Source: Planktomarina sp.
GTDB taxonomy: Bacteria; Pseudomonadota; Alphaproteobacteria; Rhodobacterales; Rhodobacteraceae
DNA: 58,287 bases
Direction of reading: 5' to 3'
NCBI GenBank assembly: GCA_020629775.1
Contig: JAHDCP010000005.1
Coordinates: 1 to 58,287 of the forward strand
Shown here piece after piece: positions 27,255-36,181 of this stretch (positions are counted from its first letter, which is position 1; the number at the start of each line of letters is the position of its first letter). Under the pieces are notes generated by a model. That model had not been told where the DNA came from. It made no database searches and worked only from the letters and a program-made list of their open reading frames with translations. The translations under genes were made by a program, and so were the position numbers.

Positions 27255-27280
27255 GCAGGGTTGTGTTCAACCCCCCTGCA
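27255..27280. promoter_or_regulatory. Inverted repeat in the irr-fabA divergent promoter region
   Basis: GGGTTG-TGTT-CAACCC, a perfect 6-bp repeat with flanking CAG and CTG that extend it imperfectly. It lies about 60 bases before the fabA ATG and 75 before the irr ATG. It could be an operator or a leader hairpin; I do not recognise a known regulator's site. Confidence 0.35.
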
Positions 27281-27337
27281 GTTATAGGTCAGCGCAATCC
27301 CGTTCTGGCCAACACGGCCCATAATGAAAGCCCGCAC

Positions 27338-27853
27338 ATGTCTGACCTTTACCCCCGCAGCTTTGATAAAGACGACCTTTTGAAATGCGCACGGGGCGAA
27401 TTGTTTGGCCCCGGCAACGCCCAACTTCCCGCCCCACCCATGCTGATGATGGACCGGATCACCGATGTAAGCGCCGATGGCGGCTTGCATGGCAAAGGGC
27501 ACATCGTTGCAGAATTCGACATCACACCGGATCTTTGGTTCTTTGATTGTCACTTCCCTGGGAATCCGATTATGCCGGGCTGTCTGGGTTTGGACGGCTT
27601 GTGGCAGCTGACAGGTTTTAACCTGGGCTGGCGTGGTTGGCTGGGCCGCGGTATGGCTTTGGGGGTTGGTGAGGTAAAGCTGACAGGTATGGTTCGTCCT
27701 GACCGCAAGATGCTGACGTACCATGTTGATTTCACCCGTGTCATTGATCGCCGCCTGAAAATGGGCGTGGCCGACGGCCGGGTCACCGCCGACGGCGACG
27801 AAATTTATGTAGTGAAAGACATGAAAGTCGGTCTTTCCACTCAAGACGCATAG
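27338..27853 (+). CDS. fabA: 3-hydroxyacyl-[ACP] dehydratase/isomerase FabA
   Basis: Dehydrates 3-hydroxydecanoyl-ACP and isomerises the product to the cis-3 form, the branch point for unsaturated fatty acids. The 171 residues from ATG 27338 carry the catalytic pair H72 ([14 protein letters not shown]) and D86 (LGLDGLWQL), as in E. coli FabA (H70/D84 in older numbering). FabA is distinguished from FabZ by length and by the following fabB. ATG 27338 has GAAAG upstream; the longer open frame runs into the promoter region. Confidence 0.96.
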   Translation: MSDLYPRSFDKDDLLKCARGELFGPGNAQLPAPPMLMMDRITDVSADGGLHGKGHIVAEFDITPDLWFFDCHFPGNPIMPGCLGLDGLWQLTGFNLGWRGWLGRGMALGVGEVKLTGMVRPDRKMLTYHVDFTRVIDRRLKMGVADGRVTADGDEIYVVKDMKVGLSTQDA

Positions 27854-27864
27854 GAGGGATAGCC

Positions 27865-29091
27865 ATGCGCCGCGTAGTTATCACCGGTATGGGCATTGTA
27901 TCGCCCATCGGGAACAATGTTACTGAAGTCACCCAAAGCCTTTTGGAAGGTAAGTCCGGGATTTCGGCTGAACCGATTTACACAGAAAACGGGTTCCGAA
28001 GCCAAGTTGCGGGTATCCCCAAAATCGATGTGGCCGAACACGTGGACAAACGCGTTTTGCGTTTCATGGGAACCGGTGCCGCTTACAATTACATCGCAAT
28101 GGAACAAGCCATTGCAGATGCAGGTTTGAAAGAAGACGAAGTTTCCAACTTGCGTACAGGTTTGATCATGGGGTCCGGTGGGCCATCCACATCTAACTTT
28201 TATCACGCACACAACACGGTGATTACCAAGGGCGGGCCAAAACGCATGGGACCCTTTATGGTGACGCGCTGCATGAGCTCGTCCCATTCGGCCACATTGG
28301 CCACGCCGTTTAAAATCAAAGGCGTGAATTATTCCATCACCTCAGCCTGTGCGACTTCTGCCCACTGCATTGGTAACGCGATGGAACAGATTCAATTGGG
28401 CAAACAAGATATCGTGTTTGCCGGTGGTGGCGAAGAAGTTGATTGGACATTGTCGTGTCTGTTTGACGCCATGAATGCCATGTCATCCAAATATAACGAT
28501 GCACCAGAAACCGCATCCCGCCCCTATGACGCAACGCGCGATGGGTTTGTCATCGCCGGTGGTGCGGGTGTGTTGGTGGTGGAAGAATTGGAACATGCAT
28601 TGGCACGGGGTGCCAATATCATTGCAGAAATTACGGGATACGGCGCGACATCCGATGGTGCCGATATGGTTGCGCCATCTGGCGAAGGTGGTGAACGATC
28701 CATGCGACAAGCTTTGGCCACCATCGGTGATCGTAAGATTGATTACATCAACTCGCACGGCACTGCGACGCCAGTTGGCGATGTGGTGGAAGTGGAAGCC
28801 ATCCGCAATATCTTTGGTCGTGGTACAACGCCACCGATCAGTTCCACCAAATCTTTGACCGGGCACTCTTTGGGTGCCACATCGGTGCACGAAGCGATTT
28901 ATTCGTTGCTGATGATGAAAAACAACTTCATCGCGGCATCAGCGAACGTCACTGAGTTGGACCCTGCCCTGGACGAAGGTGAAATCGTCACTACGCGCCG
29001 CGACGACGTTGAATTGGACACCATCTTGTCCAACAGCTTCGGCTTTGGCGGAACCAACGCCACCCTTATTCTCAGCAAATTCCACGGATAA
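27865..29091 (+). CDS. fabB: 3-oxoacyl-[ACP] synthase I
   Basis: Condensing enzyme that elongates cis-3-decenoyl-ACP in unsaturated fatty acid synthesis. The 408 residues have the active-site Cys162 ([11 protein letters not shown]) and the two histidines in [11 protein letters not shown] and [10 protein letters not shown], plus the thiolase-fold end [13 protein letters not shown] perfect AGGAGG precedes ATG 27865, 11 bases after fabA. The fabA-fabB pairing marks it as FabB rather than FabF. Confidence 0.97.
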   Translation: MRRVVITGMGIVSPIGNNVTEVTQSLLEGKSGISAEPIYTENGFRSQVAGIPKIDVAEHVDKRVLRFMGTGAAYNYIAMEQAIADAGLKEDEVSNLRTGLIMGSGGPSTSNFYHAHNTVITKGGPKRMGPFMVTRCMSSSHSATLATPFKIKGVNYSITSACATSAHCIGNAMEQIQLGKQDIVFAGGGEEVDWTLSCLFDAMNAMSSKYNDAPETASRPYDATRDGFVIAGGAGVLVVEELEHALARGANIIAEITGYGATSDGADMVAPSGEGGERSMRQALATIGDRKIDYINSHGTATPVGDVVEVEAIRNIFGRGTTPPISSTKSLTGHSLGATSVHEAIYSLLMMKNNFIAASANVTELDPALDEGEIVTTRRDDVELDTILSNSFGFGGTNATLILSKFHG

Positions 29092-29096
29092 ACCAT

Positions 29097-29885
29097 ATGT
29101 CAGACCTGTTGCGCGGAAAACGCGGATTAATCACCGGAATCGCAAACAATCGTTCGCTTGCTTACGGCATCGCGGAAACGTTTTTGGCCGAGGGCGCCGA
29201 AGTGGCCATTGGCTGCCAGAAAAGTGTTTTCGGAGAAAAAGTAGACGCCTTGGCCGAAACCATGGGCGTGGATACAGTTGTGGACTACGACGTGTTGGAT
29301 GATGCATCCACCACAGCGGCTTTCGATACGTTGGGCAAAAAATGGGGCAGCATTGATTTTGCGATCCACGCCATCGCGTATTCGGACAAGTCTGAATTGA
29401 CGGGGCGCTTCACCAATACGTCGCGTGATAACTTTAAAAATTCGATGGATATTTCAGTTTATTCCTTCATCGACATGGCCAAAAAAGCAGCCCCCTTAAT
29501 GACCAACGGCGGCAGCTTGACCACCCTGACCTTCCAAGGCAGCCACAAAGCAACACCTTGGTACAACGTCATGGGCGTGGCCAAAGCGGCATTGGAATCG
29601 TCAGTGCTGTACCTGGCCAATGATCTGGGCCCAGATGGCATCCGCGTGAACGCAGTGTCGCCTGGCCCCATGAAAACACTGTCTGGGGCAGCAATCGGGG
29701 GGGCACGCAAAACCTTCCGTTGGACAGAAGCCAACACGCCGCTGCGCACCAACGCCAGCCAACAAACCGTTGGCGGGACGGCCGCATATTTGGCGTCTGA
29801 TTATGCCGCGCACACCACGGGCGAAGTCATCATGGTGGACGGCGGATTGCACATCATCGGGATGCCTCAGCCTGATAATTTCTGA
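29097..29885 (+). CDS. fabI: Enoyl-[ACP] reductase (NADH) FabI
   Basis: Last reductive step of each fatty acid elongation cycle. The 262 residues show the FabI form of the SDR fold: GLITGIANNRSLAYGIAE, VDYDVLDD, HAIAYSDKSELTGRF, the Tyr-x6-Lys-type active site (TPWYNVMGVAKAALES) and NAVSPGPMKTLSG. It starts five bases after fabB, so fabA-fabB-fabI form one operon under the irr-side promoter. Confidence 0.97.
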   Translation: MSDLLRGKRGLITGIANNRSLAYGIAETFLAEGAEVAIGCQKSVFGEKVDALAETMGVDTVVDYDVLDDASTTAAFDTLGKKWGSIDFAIHAIAYSDKSELTGRFTNTSRDNFKNSMDISVYSFIDMAKKAAPLMTNGGSLTTLTFQGSHKATPWYNVMGVAKAALESSVLYLANDLGPDGIRVNAVSPGPMKTLSGAAIGGARKTFRWTEANTPLRTNASQQTVGGTAAYLASDYAAHTTGEVIMVDGGLHIIGMPQPDNF

Positions 29886-30352
29886 TGGGCGCACGCCGGA
29901 TACTCGCAGGGCTTTTGGATATGGCCCTGTTGGTGCTGCCTGGCGTCTTGATGCTTCTACTTTCTGAAACCGCGATGTTCGTTTTCATCGCGGTTTTTCC
30001 AATTCTGGCCACGCTCTATTTCGCGGGCTTTCACCTGCGCACCGCCCAAACACCGGGAAAACGAGCCCTAAACTTGCGGGTGGTGGGCCATGGGTGCATT
30101 TTGTGCCGCGAATTGCGCAAATGCGCCATCCTATTTGCCCCCATCGTGTTCGGCCTTCTGGAAGCGATCGCCACCACGACACCGATCTTAGCGATCGGTC
30201 TGATCTTCGTTTTGGACTATGGCTGGCCGCTTCTTTTGGTGCTCGGCCTTAGCTTCACCTTGTTCCCCGTCATCACGCTCCTTTTCAACAAATCCCCCCA
30301 CTGGGATCGCGCTACGGGTTTTTCTGTCGTCCCCGCACCCCCTTCACGCTGA
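29885..30352 (+). CDS. RDD family membrane protein
   Basis: 155-residue protein with three to four hydrophobic helices and the RDD signature: RRILAGLLDMALL at the start and QTPGKRALNLRVVG near 55. RDD proteins are small membrane proteins of mostly unknown role, some linked to cation transport. Its ATG overlaps the fabI stop (TGATG), so it belongs to the fab operon. A structured repeat follows immediately. Confidence 0.85.
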   Translation: MGARRILAGLLDMALLVLPGVLMLLLSETAMFVFIAVFPILATLYFAGFHLRTAQTPGKRALNLRVVGHGCILCRELRKCAILFAPIVFGLLEAIATTTPILAIGLIFVLDYGWPLLLVLGLSFTLFPVITLLFNKSPHWDRATGFSVVPAPPSR

Positions 30353-30356
30353 GCGG

Positions 30357-30447
30357 AAATACCTCGGAGGTTTGGAGGCAGCGCCTCCAAGGCCCCTGCG
30401 GCCACAGCAGAAAAACATCTCGCGCGGGCCCGTAAGGGCCTGCACCG
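30357..30447 (+). repeat. Structured intergenic repeat, copy 1
   Basis: AAAT-ACCTC-G-GAGGT, then stem TTGGAGGC-AGC-GCCTCCAA, then GGCC-CCTGC-GGCC, then GAAAAACATC, then GGCCC-GTAA-GGGCC and TGCACCG. The same layout is seen at 46584-46667 with paired changes in the stems. It lies between the RDD gene and glutaryl-CoA dehydrogenase. Confidence 0.75.
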
Positions 30448-30519
30448 CGTCAAAACACCCCCCTTGCGCAAGGCGTTTGCGGCGCGATACCGTAACACCA
30501 AGCAGCAGGAGATCTTCCC

Positions 30520-31737
30520 ATGAACGCCCCCCACCCCATGCGCCAGTCTGGCCCCAGCTTGGCCCCCTTTAAATGGGACGATCCGTTCTTGCTGGACGCG
30601 CAATTGGGCGAAGACGAACGTATGCTGCGCGACGCGGCAGCGACCTTTGCACAAATTGAACTGCAACCGCGTGTGATTGATGCATACCGCGAAGAAACCG
30701 TCGCACCCGAACTGTTCCCATTGATGGGCCAAGCTGGATTACTTGGCGCCACAGTGCCCGAAGAATATGGCGGTTTAGGCGCATCTTACACAGCGTATGG
30801 CCTGATCGCGCGGGAAGTGGAACGTGTGGACAGTGGATACCGTTCCATGATGTCCGTGCAGTCTTCTTTGGTGATTTACCCCATCCATGCCTATGGCAGT
30901 GAAGGGCAAAAAACCAAGTATTTGCCCGGCTTATGTTCCGGCGATTTGATTGGTTGCTTCGGCCTGACAGAACCTGACGCTGGATCAGACCCCGCTGGCA
31001 TGAAAACACGCGCCGAAAAAACCGCGACTGGATACAAAATCACAGGTTCCAAAATGTGGATTTCCAATGCGCCCATCGCAGACGTTTTTGTTGTCTGGGC
31101 CAAGTCTGAAGACCACGGCGGTAAGATCCGTGGCTTTGTTCTGGAAAAAGGCATGAAAGGACTTTCCGCCCCTAAAATCGGCGGCAAACTGTCTTTGCGT
31201 GCATCTGTCACCGGCGAGATTGTCATGGACGGTGTCGAAGTTGGCGAAGACGCGCTTTTGCCTGGAGTCGAAGGCTTGAAAGGCCCATTTGGCTGCTTGA
31301 ACCGCGCGCGTTACGGCATTTCGTGGGGCGTGATGGGGGCCGCTGAATTCTGCTGGAAAGCCGCATTGCAATACGGGTTGGACCGCAAACAGTTTGGCAA
31401 ACCCCTGGCTGGCACACAACTGTTTCAGAAAAAGTTGGCAGACATGCAAACCGAAATTTCACTGGGTTTGCAGGGTTCTTTGCGGTTGGGTCAAATGATG
31501 GACCAGGGCACAGCGTCCCCAGAACTGATCAGCCTGATGAAACGCAACAACTGCGGCAAAGCCTTGGATATTGCCCGCCAGTCGCGCGATATGCACGGCG
31601 GCAATGGGATCCAAGAGGATTACCAAATCATGCGCCATGCGGCCAATCTTGAAACCGTGAACACCTATGAAGGGACCCACGATGTGCACGCCCTGATCTT
31701 GGGGCGGGCACAAACTGGTGTTCAGGCGTTCTTTTAA
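30520..31737 (+). CDS. gcdH: Glutaryl-CoA dehydrogenase
   Basis: FAD acyl-CoA dehydrogenase that dehydrogenates and decarboxylates glutaryl-CoA to crotonyl-CoA in lysine/tryptophan degradation. The 405 residues show [17 protein letters not shown] (with the Arg that holds the substrate carboxylate), [31 protein letters not shown], and the end [18 protein letters not shown] containing the catalytic Glu. These blocks separate it from other acyl-CoA dehydrogenases. AGGAGA precedes ATG 30520. Upstream is the repeat, so it probably has its own promoter. Confidence 0.93.
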   Translation: MNAPHPMRQSGPSLAPFKWDDPFLLDAQLGEDERMLRDAAATFAQIELQPRVIDAYREETVAPELFPLMGQAGLLGATVPEEYGGLGASYTAYGLIAREVERVDSGYRSMMSVQSSLVIYPIHAYGSEGQKTKYLPGLCSGDLIGCFGLTEPDAGSDPAGMKTRAEKTATGYKITGSKMWISNAPIADVFVVWAKSEDHGGKIRGFVLEKGMKGLSAPKIGGKLSLRASVTGEIVMDGVEVGEDALLPGVEGLKGPFGCLNRARYGISWGVMGAAEFCWKAALQYGLDRKQFGKPLAGTQLFQKKLADMQTEISLGLQGSLRLGQMMDQGTASPELISLMKRNNCGKALDIARQSRDMHGGNGIQEDYQIMRHAANLETVNTYEGTHDVHALILGRAQTGVQAFF

Positions 31738-31755
31738 CGCCTGCCGTCGGCAAGC

Positions 31756-31977
31756 TTAGACGAAAATACGGTCGCCAAAGACGTGATGCACGATGTCTTC
31801 GCGCTTCATGCCCAATTCAGCCAATTCTTCGTCTGACTTGTCCAGCAGTTGCATGATGCGGTCGCGGCGCAATTGCGCTTCTGCGAATACGTTGATCATG
31901 TTGCCGATACGGCTGCCGATGCTTTGCAGCGCAGCCACTGGGTTGAAAGCGTTCGATACGTTTGAAACGAGTGCCAT
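31756..31977 (-). CDS. DUF1127 domain-containing small protein
   Basis: 73 residues from ATG 31977 after GGAGA. The C-terminal half RRDRIMQLLDKSDEELAELG followed by MKREDI fits DUF1127 (YjiS-like) proteins, small RNA- or phosphate/stress-linked proteins in Alphaproteobacteria whose role is known only in a few cases. The N-terminal half is a short amphipathic stretch. It faces gcdH with an 18-base gap and stands alone. Confidence 0.85.
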   Translation of the reverse strand: MALVSNVSNAFNPVAALQSIGSRIGNMINVFAEAQLRRDRIMQLLDKSDEELAELGMKREDIVHHVFGDRIFV

Positions 31978-32072
31978 TGGTATTCTCCATTTGCTGATGC
32001 CATTTATATGGGATGTTTGCGGGGCATGAGCAGTGGGAAATGCTGCAATGCGGCTATGCGTCTGCAGCATAG

Positions 32073-32100
32073 AAAAGGCCCGGCGCAGTGCACCGGGCCC
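32073..32100 (-). terminator. Terminator after the small membrane protein gene
   Basis: On the reverse strand GGCCCGG-N9-CCGGGCC followed by four T. Confidence 0.8.
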
Positions 32101-32124
32101 TTCGTAACCAAAATCGGCTAGGTC

Positions 32125-32442
32125 TTACTTTTCTTCTGCAGCGTCCGCAGCTTCAGCTGGCGCTTCGTCTTTTTTGGCCATCATGCCTTTTGCAGCAGCA
32201 ATGATGCGCATGGCGAACAGACCCAAGATACCGCCCACCAGCAGCCAGAATGCATTGGCAGAAACGCCAGTGATGTTTGCCAATACCGCAACGCCCAACA
32301 GCAAGATTGCGAATGTCAGTGTGCGGTATTCACCGTCTTCGATTTGAATGTCTTTGGATTGCAGCTTTTGCAGCATGCCCGAAAAAGTACCTTCGACCAT
32401 CGGTGTAACGAAGCCCGCGATTGCAGCAAGAATGAAGCTCAT
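32125..32442 (-). CDS. Small membrane protein of unknown function
   Basis: 105 residues with an N-terminal hydrophobic segment (SFILAAIAGFVTPMVEG), two further helices (LTFAILLLGVAVLANI and AFWLLVGGILGLFAMRI) and a charged Ala/Glu/Lys tail (KKDEAPAEAADAAEEK). No family is recognised. It has its own terminator and diverges from pyrC across 167 bases. The N-terminal block MVEGTFSGMLQKLQSKDI might be a cytoplasmic loop. Confidence 0.75.
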   Translation of the reverse strand: MSFILAAIAGFVTPMVEGTFSGMLQKLQSKDIQIEDGEYRTLTFAILLLGVAVLANITGVSANAFWLLVGGILGLFAMRIIAAAKGMMAKKDEAPAEAADAAEEK

Positions 32443-32609
32443 GAGTGTTTCCCCTTAAAGATAGGCAACATCTATCGCTGCCTTTGGGGCGCTTTTGCTG
32501 AACAATGTGCCGGTTGCCAAGGGGGCAAAAGCCACAAGCCTTCCCCCCCTGTTGCACAGTTACGCCATTTGCCCTGGAAGGCAGCAAAGCACCGCGATAT
32601 GCACAATTC

Positions 32610-33650
32610 ATGACCGATACGATTACGATCCCCCGCCCCGACGACTGGCACCTGCACCTGCGCGATGGTGCAATGTTGCAAGGAATCCTACCCGAAACCA
32701 GCCGCCACTTTGGCCGGGCGATCATAATGCCCAACCTGGTCCCACCGGTGGTGACCAGGGCTGACGCCACCGCGTACCGGGACCGGATCATGGCGGCCCT
32801 GCCCACTGATCACAGCTTCACGCCCTTGATGACGTTGTATTTGACCGAAGACACAGATCCCTCGGATCTGGCCGCAGCCCACGCCAGCGGTTTGGTGACA
32901 GCCGCCAAGCTGTATCCTGCCGGGGCCACCACGAATTCAGCCAGCGGGGTCCGGGACTTTGATAAAATCCAACCCGTGTTGGAAAAGATGGCCGAGATAG
33001 GCATGCCCATGTGCGTGCACGGCGAAGTCACCGATGCTGACATCGATATTTTTGACCGCGAAGCGGTGTTCATTGATCGGGTGCTGGACCCACTGCGCCG
33101 CAAGGTGCCGGATTTGAAAGTGGTAATGGAACACATCACCACAAGTCAGGGCGTTGAATATGCGGCCAGTGCGCCAGGCAAATTGGCCGCCACCATCACC
33201 ACGCATCATTTGATCATCAACCGCAACCACATCCTGGTGGGCGGGATTAAGCCGCATTATTATTGTCTTCCAGTGGCCAAACGCGAAGACCACCGGTTGG
33301 CGCTGGTCAAAGCAGCAACATCAGGCAATGGCAGTTACTTTTTGGGAACAGACAGCGCGCCGCATATTGACCCACTAAAAGAAAATGCCTGCGGCTGCGC
33401 CGGCGTGTTTTCCGCCACCAACACCATGTCTTGCTTGGCGGAAGTGTTTGAACAAGCCGACGCTTTGGCCCAGTTGGCAAACTTTGCCAGCCGCAACGGA
33501 CCCGCTTTCTATGGACTGCCTGTCAGTGACGACACCATGACCCTCACCAAAGGAGAGCCGGTGAACATGCCCGATAAAATTGCCACAGGCGACGGGGCGG
33601 TAACGGTCTTTGACCCAGGCTTTGCCTTGCATTGGCATGTCACTGGTTGA
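32610..33650 (+). CDS. pyrC: Dihydroorotase (class II)
   Basis: Third step of pyrimidine synthesis: cyclises carbamoyl aspartate to dihydroorotate. The 346 residues match the E. coli PyrC type (348). The metal-binding HLHLRDG is near residue 14, [11 protein letters not shown] holds the bridging lysine, [11 protein letters not shown] and [13 protein letters not shown] hold further ligands, and GTDSAPH holds the catalytic Asp. ATG 32610 is chosen by homology; the reading frame is open upstream to 32505 but that part has no family similarity. pyrE follows after 55 bases. Confidence 0.95.
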   Translation: MTDTITIPRPDDWHLHLRDGAMLQGILPETSRHFGRAIIMPNLVPPVVTRADATAYRDRIMAALPTDHSFTPLMTLYLTEDTDPSDLAAAHASGLVTAAKLYPAGATTNSASGVRDFDKIQPVLEKMAEIGMPMCVHGEVTDADIDIFDREAVFIDRVLDPLRRKVPDLKVVMEHITTSQGVEYAASAPGKLAATITTHHLIINRNHILVGGIKPHYYCLPVAKREDHRLALVKAATSGNGSYFLGTDSAPHIDPLKENACGCAGVFSATNTMSCLAEVFEQADALAQLANFASRNGPAFYGLPVSDDTMTLTKGEPVNMPDKIATGDGAVTVFDPGFALHWHVTG

Positions 33651-33705
33651 ACCCCTGCCCGACCATGCCTAAACCGGGCCAAATCTGAAATGAAAGGCTG
33701 CCGCC

Positions 33706-34383
33706 ATGATCCCCACTGCATTCCCGCCCAAAGAAGAAATGGCACGTTTGACCGCGCGCATGTTGCTGGAAATTCAAGCGGTGCACTTCAATGCGGATGA
33801 CCCTTTCACCCTGGCATCTGGCAAACCATCGCCCACGTATATCGATTGTCGCAAGCTGATTTCATATCCGCGCATCCGATCCACGTTGATGGATTTTTTG
33901 ACGGTCACAGTCATGCGCGATGCAGGGTTTGAAGCTTTTGATAATATCGCCGGTGGCGAAACAGCTGGCATTCCATTTGCGGCATTGGTGGCTGAACGCA
34001 TGGCCTTGCCCATGACTTACGTTCGCAAAAAACCCAAAGGATACGGCCGCAACGCCCGTATCGAAGGCGCCATGAGCGAAGGCGAACGGGTTCTTTTGGT
34101 GGAAGATTTGACCACCGATGGCGGCAGCAAACTGTCGTTTGTGGATGCCATTCGGGAAACCGGGGCCACTTGTGGCCACACTGCGGTGATTTTCTACTAC
34201 GGCATTTTCCCAAAGACAGAAAAAACCCTGGGCGATCACGGCGTTGCACTGCACCACTTGTGCACGTGGTGGGATGTTTTGGCCGAAGCAAAGGCGCAAA
34301 AGGCCTTTGATGCCAACACCTTGGCGGAAGTGGAGACCTTCCTAAACGCCCCTGAAGCCTGGCAAAATGCCCGCATGGGCTAA
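33706..34383 (+). CDS. pyrE: Orotate phosphoribosyltransferase
   Basis: Fifth step of pyrimidine synthesis: transfers phosphoribose from PRPP to orotate. The 225 residues show [20 protein letters not shown] near the N-terminus, [16 protein letters not shown] and the PRPP-binding motif [14 protein letters not shown]. The length and the KPKGYGR loop fit the alphaproteobacterial form. It follows pyrC on the same strand, and the two are probably cotranscribed. Confidence 0.95.
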   Translation: MIPTAFPPKEEMARLTARMLLEIQAVHFNADDPFTLASGKPSPTYIDCRKLISYPRIRSTLMDFLTVTVMRDAGFEAFDNIAGGETAGIPFAALVAERMALPMTYVRKKPKGYGRNARIEGAMSEGERVLLVEDLTTDGGSKLSFVDAIRETGATCGHTAVIFYYGIFPKTEKTLGDHGVALHHLCTWWDVLAEAKAQKAFDANTLAEVETFLNAPEAWQNARMG

Positions 34384-34411
34384 AAAATAGCTCTGTTTCC
34401 CTGTGAATTGA

Positions 34412-34583
34412 TGTGGATAAGTTCCGCGATTCTTATGCTTTTCGCATTAGATTTTGTGATTTCTTTCCGATAACATACCATATGCAGTGGTTGCGCGGGC
34501 GGATGGCACCAAGGGCGTCGTTTCGTCCACATGGTTGTCCACACTTTTACTCTACCGTGCGCCGCCATTAACGCTGTGTTAAC
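34412..34583. promoter_or_regulatory. dnaB leader with DnaA boxes, a CtrA-type site and a GANTC site
   Basis: Within the 227-base gap before dnaB: TGTGGATAA at 34412-34420 (exact reverse complement of the DnaA box TTATCCACA); TCGTCCACA at 34523-34531 and TTGTCCACA at 34535-34543 (each close to that consensus); GATTC at 34428-34432 (CcrM methylation sequence GANTC); and TTAA-N7-TTAAC at 34568-34583, the CtrA consensus, 27 bases before the ATG. Binding is inferred. Confidence 0.55.
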
Positions 34584-34610
34584 CCCTGGGCCACTGGGAA
34601 TGAGGGTACC

Positions 34611-36104
34611 ATGAACGACATTTCAAATATTCAGACCGCACAGGTGGACGGTGAAGTTACCGTCGGGCTGCCCCATTCGATTGAAGCCGAACAACAATTG
34701 TTGGGTGCCATTCTGACCAACAACGATCTGTTTGACCGGATTTCTTCCATTGTCCGCTCAGAACATTTCTTTGACCCTGTTCACGCCCGCATTTTTGAAA
34801 CCATGGCGGCGCGGATTGCCAAAAACACCCTGGCCAGCCCAGTGACCCTGAAGTCCTTTATGGAAGACGACCCCGGCTTGGCGGAACTTGGCGGCCCGTC
34901 TTATCTGGTGCGTTTGGCGGGTACAGCCATTTCGTCCTTTGCGGTCAAAGACTATGCCAGCATGATTTATGATCTGGCCGTGCGCCGTGAATTGATCGGC
35001 GTTGGCAATGAAATTGCCGATAAAGCCGCCCGCGTGGATGTGGACAGCGAACCCAAAGAACAAATCGTAGAAGCCGAACAGCGCCTGTATGCCTTGGCAG
35101 AACAAGGCCAAACCGAAAGCGGGTTCCAATCGTTTTTGAAGGCCGTCACAGACGCCGTGAAGGTGGCCAACGCGGCCTATCAGCGCGATGGCGGTTTGGC
35201 TGGCGTGTCCACCGGCTTAAACGACCTGGACAAGAAACTGGGCGGGTTGCATAAGTCTGACCTGTTGATTTTGGCCGGTCGTCCTTCCATGGGCAAAACC
35301 GCTTTGGCCACCAATATCGCTTTCAACATCGCCCGGTCTTACAAAAAGGGCATCACATCTGATGGCACCGAAGGTGCCGTGGACGGCGGTGTTGTGGGCT
35401 TTTTCAGCCTGGAGATGTCTGCAGACCAGTTGGCGTCCCGTATCTTGTCGGAAGTTGCGGAAATTTCATCGCACCAAATCCGCCAGGGCGATTTTACCGA
35501 AAGCGAATTCCGCAGAATTGTGGAAGCCGCCAAGGAATTGGAATCTGCCCCGCTGTACATCGACGACACCCCCGCCCTGCCCATCAGCCAATTGGCTGCG
35601 CGCGCGCGGCGCTTAAAACGGACCCATGGTTTGGACGCTTTGTTCATCGACTATCTTCAGTTGGTGCGCCCTGCCACTGCCAAAGACAGCCGCGTGAACG
35701 AGGTGTCGGAGATCACCCAAGGTTTGAAAGCCATTGCAAAGGAATTGGAAATTCCTGTTGTGGCCTTGTCCCAGCTTTCACGTCAGGTGGAAAACCGGGA
35801 AGACAAACGACCGCAATTGTCGGACCTTCGGGAATCTGGCTCGATCGAGCAAGACGCCGACGTGGTGATGTTTGTTTACCGCGAAGAATATTACAAAGAA
35901 CGCGAAAAACCCAGCGACGCTGATTTGGAAGCCATGGCCCGGTGGCAAGAAGAAATGGAACGTGTTCATGCCAAAGCCGAAGTGGTGGTGGGCAAACAAC
36001 GTCACGGTCCCATTGGCACTGTAGAGTTGTCCTTTGAAGGGCAATTTACCCGGTTCGGCAACTTGGCTAAGCCATGGCAACAAGAACAATCTGAACAATT
36101 CTGA
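34611..36104 (+). CDS. dnaB: Replicative DNA helicase
   Basis: Hexameric 5'-3' helicase that unwinds the chromosomal fork. The 497 residues have the N-terminal DnaB domain (PHSIEAEQQLLGAILTN), a linker helix region, and the RecA-like motor with Walker A LAGRPSMGKTALATNIA (near 222-238), Walker B LFIDYLQLV and the DnaB motif SQLSRQVENREDKRPQLSDL. An insert of about 15 residues (KGITSDGTEGAVDGG) before FFSLEMS is common in this group. No intein is present. The leader has replication-control sites. Confidence 0.97.
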   Translation: MNDISNIQTAQVDGEVTVGLPHSIEAEQQLLGAILTNNDLFDRISSIVRSEHFFDPVHARIFETMAARIAKNTLASPVTLKSFMEDDPGLAELGGPSYLVRLAGTAISSFAVKDYASMIYDLAVRRELIGVGNEIADKAARVDVDSEPKEQIVEAEQRLYALAEQGQTESGFQSFLKAVTDAVKVANAAYQRDGGLAGVSTGLNDLDKKLGGLHKSDLLILAGRPSMGKTALATNIAFNIARSYKKGITSDGTEGAVDGGVVGFFSLEMSADQLASRILSEVAEISSHQIRQGDFTESEFRRIVEAAKELESAPLYIDDTPALPISQLAARARRLKRTHGLDALFIDYLQLVRPATAKDSRVNEVSEITQGLKAIAKELEIPVVALSQLSRQVENREDKRPQLSDLRESGSIEQDADVVMFVYREEYYKEREKPSDADLEAMARWQEEMERVHAKAEVVVGKQRHGPIGTVELSFEGQFTRFGNLAKPWQQEQSEQF

Positions 36105-36112
36105 CACAAGAA

Positions 36113-36138
36113 AAGCGCCCAATCCGGGCGCTTTTTTT
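36113..36138 (+). terminator. Terminator after dnaB
   Basis: AGCGCCC-AATCC-GGGCGCT with seven T at the 3' side and AAAA at the 5' side, so it can act on both strands between the convergent dnaB and hydroxylase genes. Confidence 0.9.
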
Positions 36139-36181
36139 ATTTTACCATCAATATCTTGCAAGACATAGATAATCTAAAAGA

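Noticed and set aside
36145-36180. Possible tRNA or small RNA after dnaB
   Set aside because: Only an AT-rich spacer beyond the terminator; no cloverleaf or second hairpin can be drawn.
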